From an uncultured Ruminococcus sp. (GTDB taxonomy: Bacteria > Bacillota > Clostridia > Oscillospirales > Ruminococcaceae), in NCBI GenBank assembly GCA_937894495.1, contig CALCRR010000116.1, positions 1 to 9,219 of the forward strand: 9,219 nucleotides of DNA, in the 5' to 3' direction. The translations under genes were made by a program, and so were the position numbers. The notes below the pieces were generated by a model that was not told the DNA's origin, searched no databases, and was given only the letters and a program-made list of their open reading frames with translations. Positions 6,300 through 9,219 of this stretch are shown in pieces (within the stretch, counting starts at the first letter, position 1; each line of letters opens with the position of its first letter).

Positions 6300-6325
6300 A
6301 CAGAGCAAAAGGAAGTTGGTATATT

Positions 6326-7303
6326 ATGGACGTTTTTGTAAATATTCTATTGCTGATCGTAGGATTTATCGCACTCATCAAAGGAGCAGACCTGTTCGTA
6401 GACGGCAGCTCTGCTCTTGCAAAGAATTTCAAAGTTCCCGGCGTTATTATCGGACTAACGATCGTTGCAATGGGAACCAGTGCGCCTGAGCTTGCCGTCA
6501 GCACCTCGGCAGCGATCAAGGGGGCAAATGAGATAGCACTGAGCAATGTGACAGGCTCAAACATTTTCAATCTCCTGGGCGTGCTTGGCATTTGTGCTAT
6601 GATACACCCACTTCCCATTGAGCCTGTTATCATGAAGCGTGACTTTCCGCTTTCGATCGGAATAACCCTGCTGACACTCGGTGCAGTCGGACTTCCGTTC
6701 GTGCTGAAAGGAAATATCACCTCTGCTGCCATGAGCGATAACGTGGGCGAGGTGAGCAGGATCTTCAGCATCATCCTGCTGGTGCTTTTTGTAAGCTATA
6801 TTGCAATGCTCATCATATCGGCAAGAAAAAATCCGCAGGAGGAAGAAACAGGCGAATTAAAGCCACTCTGGAAATGTGCTTTATTGATTTTGATAGGACT
6901 TGTCTGCATCATCGCAGGCGGACAGTTCGTTGTCAACAGTGCAAAAGCTATTGCAGCAACATTCGGAATGTCGGAAACGCTGATCGGTCTTACGATCGTT
7001 GCTATCGGCACATCGCTCCCTGAGCTTGTTACCTCGGTCGTTGCATCACGCAAGGGCGAGAACGGTCTTGCTGTGGGAAATGTGGTAGGTTCAAATATCT
7101 TCAATCTTCTGTTTATCCTCGGTATTTCGGGAGCGATACACCCTATTACCGTAAACCTTGCATCTGTGACAGACCTTGCGGTGCTTGTTGTGGTCAGTGT
7201 TATAACTATGATCTTTGCAAGGACTAAAAACATCGGCAGAGTTGAGGGTGCTGTCATGGTACTGATATACGCTGCTGATGTTGTATTCGCAGTATTGAGA
7301 TAA
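6326..7303 (+). CDS. CaCA-family Na+(K+ or H+)/Ca2+ exchanger, YrbG-like
   Basis: This is an inner-membrane antiporter of the calcium/cation exchanger superfamily that expels Ca2+ using a sodium or similar gradient. Two homologous alpha repeats are plain. The first (about residues 39-88) has GLTIVAMGTSAPEL with E55 and SNVTGSNIFNLL. The second (about 218-268) has GLTIVAIGTSLPEL with E233 and GNVVGSNIFNLL. About ten hydrophobic segments are present, with a charged loop near 168-180 (ARKNPQEEETGELK) between the halves. The 325-residue length is normal for bacterial members. In repeat 1 the usual Gly before NVxGSN is Ser; whether this alters ion choice is unknown. AAAAGGAAG (6307-6315) is the ribosome site, 26 bp after the kinase stop. 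It lies inside the phosphate operon, so it may balance Ca2+ or Na+ during phosphate uptake. The direction and ions carried are family-based inference. Confidence 0.9.
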   Translation: MDVFVNILLLIVGFIALIKGADLFVDGSSALAKNFKVPGVIIGLTIVAMGTSAPELAVSTSAAIKGANEIALSNVTGSNIFNLLGVLGICAMIHPLPIEPVIMKRDFPLSIGITLLTLGAVGLPFVLKGNITSAAMSDNVGEVSRIFSIILLVLFVSYIAMLIISARKNPQEEETGELKPLWKCALLILIGLVCIIAGGQFVVNSAKAIAATFGMSETLIGLTIVAIGTSLPELVTSVVASRKGENGLAVGNVVGSNIFNLLFILGISGAIHPITVNLASVTDLAVLVVVSVITMIFARTKNIGRVEGAVMVLIYAADVVFAVLR

Positions 7304-7307
7304 TTTC

Positions 7308-7312
7308 GGAGG
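7308..7312 (+). promoter_or_regulatory. Strong ribosome site of the phosphate cotransporter
   Basis: GGAGG stands 7 nt before the ATG at 7320 in the 16-bp gap after the exchanger stop. It is the best match to the anti-Shine-Dalgarno sequence in the operon and fixes this start. There is no room for a separate promoter, so the cotransporter is translated from the operon messenger. Confidence 0.75.
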
Positions 7313-7319
7313 AAACTGT

Positions 7320-9071
7320 ATGAATATCTTTTCAATATGTACCCTTTGCGGTGGACTTGCCTTCTTCTTGTTCGGTATGCACGTTATGTCACAAAGTCTG
7401 GAAAAGATCGCAGGCGGCAAACTGGAAGCGACTCTCAAAAAAATGACCTCCAATCCCTTCAAGAGCCTTGCCCTCGGTGCAGGCATCACCATTGCTGTTC
7501 AGTCCTCGTCAGCTATGACGGTCATGCTCGTCGGACTTGTCAATTCGGGCATCATGCAGCTTGAACAGACCGTTGGCGTTATCATGGGTTCAAACATCGG
7601 CACAACGCTGACAGCGTGGCTGCTCAGTACCGCAGGGATAAAGAGCGATAATATATTTATCTCAATGCTAAAGCCTGAAAACTTCGCACCTATCGTTGCC
7701 CTGATCGGTATCATTATGCTGATGATGAGCAAAAACAAGAAAAAGCAGGATATTGGCACGATATTAGTGGGCTTTGCCGTTCTCATGTACGGAATGGAGC
7801 TTATGAAAAATGCCGTATCGCCACTTGCGGAAATGGAAGGCTTTTCAAAACTGCTTACAGCATTCAAGAATCCGCTTCTGAGCGTAGCGTTCGGAGCATT
7901 GTTTACGGGCATAATCCAATCCTCAGCGGCATCAGTCGGCATCTTGCAGGCATTGGCACTCACGGGAACGATCTCCTATCGAATGGCTATACCGATCATC
8001 ATGGGACAGAATATTGGTACTTGTGTGACGGCTTTGCTTTCCTCCATAGGTGTCAATAAAAATGCAAAGAGAGTTACTGTAGTACATATGTCCTTTAATA
8101 TCATTGGTACTATCGTATGTCTTACAGCATTTTACGGGCTTGACGCACTCATTCATTTTAGCTTTGTGGACAAGCATATCGGAGCAGTTGAGATTGCAGC
8201 AGTACATTCTATCTTCAATATTGTTACCACTCTGATATTGCTCCCGTTCTCGGGACAGCTTGTCAGCCTTGCCAAGAAGCTCATTCCAGATCACGGAACG
8301 GTACAGGAAAATGTATTACTCGATAACCGGCTGATCTCCACACCACCTCTTGCTGTATCACAATGCAAGGAAAAGACCATAGAAATGGCTATTGACGCTA
8401 AAGAAGCATTACAAGAAACGTTAAAGGCAATGTTTGATTACACTGATAAAGCTGTCAGGAGCGTAGAGGAAAAAGAACAGAAGCTCGATGATATGGAGGA
8501 TAAATTATCCACGTTTTTGTTGGAACTGTCAACGGTCAGCCTGACCGACAGCGACAGCCGCATCGTGACCGAGCTTCTGCATAGTATCAGCGATTTTGAG
8601 CGTATCAGCGACCATGCGATCAACATGATCGAGATCGCACAGGAAATGGAGCGTAACGATCAGAGCTTTTCCGACAATGCACGTTCCGACTTCTCAACAC
8701 TGTTTGCTGCTCTGACCGAAATATCAGATTTGACCGTCAGGGCGTTTTCGGAGAGCAGTATTGATACCGCCTTGAATGTTGAACCGCTTGAAGAAGTCAT
8801 AGACGGTCTTACCGCAGCAATTCGTGATAAGCATATAGCAAGGCTAAGAAGCGGAGAGTGCAGTCCTGAACTTGGTGTATATCTCTCCGATCTGCTCATA
8901 AATTGTGAGCGAGTTTCCGACCATTGCTCTAATGTCGCAGTATCAATTATTCAGATTTCCAAAGCAAATCTCAACAGCCACGTTTACTTGAACGAGCTGA
9001 AAGCGCAGCGTTCCGAGCAATTTATCGAAGCGTTCAATTCTTTTAATCAGAAGTACAGATTATCTGCTTAA
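7320..9071 (+). CDS. Na+/phosphate cotransporter with PhoU-like domain
   Basis: This is an inner-membrane sodium-dependent phosphate transporter of the Na/Pi cotransporter family (YjbB/NptA-like). Two inverted-repeat signature motifs are clear: VQSSSAMTV with Q61, followed by MGSNIGTTLTAWL, and IQSSAASVG with Q200, followed by MGQNIGTCVTALL. The membrane part spans about residues 1-330. A cytoplasmic helical domain of PhoU type covers about 340-560, with two ExxxD-type motifs (FERISDHAINM from E427, CERVSDHCSNV from E530) that bind metal ions in PhoU. The 583-residue length is normal for the fused bacterial form. In other bacteria this fusion is thought to let the domain limit uptake when phosphate is plentiful. 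It ends the operon, and no clear terminator follows. Its stop overlaps the stop of the convergent gene by 4 bp. Transport of phosphate rather than another anion is family-based, though the PhoU domain supports it. Confidence 0.93.
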   Translation: MNIFSICTLCGGLAFFLFGMHVMSQSLEKIAGGKLEATLKKMTSNPFKSLALGAGITIAVQSSSAMTVMLVGLVNSGIMQLEQTVGVIMGSNIGTTLTAWLLSTAGIKSDNIFISMLKPENFAPIVALIGIIMLMMSKNKKKQDIGTILVGFAVLMYGMELMKNAVSPLAEMEGFSKLLTAFKNPLLSVAFGALFTGIIQSSAASVGILQALALTGTISYRMAIPIIMGQNIGTCVTALLSSIGVNKNAKRVTVVHMSFNIIGTIVCLTAFYGLDALIHFSFVDKHIGAVEIAAVHSIFNIVTTLILLPFSGQLVSLAKKLIPDHGTVQENVLLDNRLISTPPLAVSQCKEKTIEMAIDAKEALQETLKAMFDYTDKAVRSVEEKEQKLDDMEDKLSTFLLELSTVSLTDSDSRIVTELLHSISDFERISDHAINMIEIAQEMERNDQSFSDNARSDFSTLFAALTEISDLTVRAFSESSIDTALNVEPLEEVIDGLTAAIRDKHIARLRSGECSPELGVYLSDLLINCERVSDHCSNVAVSIIQISKANLNSHVYLNELKAQRSEQFIEAFNSFNQKYRLSA

Positions 9072-9219
9072 CACACATCTCTATATAAAAACAGCCGCAT
9101 CTCAGCGACAGCGGTTTCGCTCACGCAGTCGAGGATTATATGGAATGTATCAATCTGCTCCTCACTCAGAGAATTTTCAAAGGGGATACAGAGCTTGTTA
9201 AACTCGTCAGAAAACTCAG
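9068..9219 (-). CDS. 3' end of an unknown small helical protein (partial)
   Basis: The minus strand stays open from the window edge to a TAA (9068-9070), giving the last 49 residues of a protein that starts outside. The tail (DEFNKLCIPFENSLSEEQID, ending in AEMRLFLYRDVC) is acidic and helix-like with no motif I recognise. The pattern of two helices with a charged SLSEEQ turn resembles small accessory proteins found in clostridial genomes, but that is a weak impression. It converges on the phosphate cotransporter and shares 4 bp of stop codons with it, so the two transcripts would overlap at their 3' ends. This edge ORF is short, so some doubt remains that it is real. Confidence 0.5.
   Translation of the reverse strand, partial: EFSDEFNKLCIPFENSLSEEQIDTFHIILDCVSETAVAEMRLFLYRDVC

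Noticed and set aside
6292..7335. Long minus-strand open frames (160 and 179 codons) opposite the Ca2+ exchanger
   Set aside because: They mirror the codon structure of the exchanger, whose two alpha repeats are unmistakable. They show no domain or ribosome site.
7499..8294. Minus-strand frames opposite the phosphate cotransporter
   Set aside because: They are shadow frames. The plus-strand protein has clear family motifs over the same bases.

Overview
The window looks like a chromosomal segment of a Gram-positive, fibre-degrading gut or rumen Clostridia, most like a Ruminococcus. This rests on the style of a GH3 glycosidase carrying a beta-trefoil insert, strong GGAGG-type ribosome sites, a clostridial large serine recombinase remnant and Clostridia-type two-component proteins. 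The species is inferred from protein style only. No rRNA, tRNA or CRISPR array was seen.

Layout: (1) Positions 1-208 hold a large imperfect hairpin made of inverted 7-bp tandem repeats, a small GC-rich hairpin and a near-consensus extended -10 promoter. (2) Positions 209-2947 encode a 912-residue, apparently cytoplasmic GH3 beta-glycosidase with a fascin-like domain inserted in its C-terminal sugar-binding half and a possible carbohydrate-binding domain at its end. (3) Positions 2948-4330 are a scar region. It contains hairpins, the C-terminal 232 residues of a large serine recombinase on the minus strand without its catalytic domain, a minus-strand terminator, and a frameshifted fragment of an unrecognised minus-strand gene. 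(4) Positions 4331-9071 form a tightly packed plus-strand operon: an OmpR/PhoB-class response regulator, a sensor histidine kinase 1 bp later, a CaCA-family cation/Ca2+ exchanger 26 bp later, and a Na+/phosphate cotransporter with a C-terminal PhoU-like domain 16 bp later. (5) Positions 9068-9219 hold the 3' end of a convergent minus-strand gene of unknown function whose stop overlaps the cotransporter's stop.

The most interesting reading is that genes 4331-9071 are a self-contained phosphate-homeostasis module. The promoter before the regulator has a good -10 and no credible -35. Upstream of the -10, spanning about -62 to -22, are phased TTAAC/TTTACA-like hexamers at roughly 11-bp steps. This is the arrangement known for PhoP-activated promoters in Bacillus. 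The regulator may therefore activate its own operon and drive Na+-coupled phosphate uptake, with the exchanger handling Ca2+ or Na+ alongside. The Pho assignment is inference from promoter layout and neighbours. The identities of the four protein families are well supported by visible motifs.
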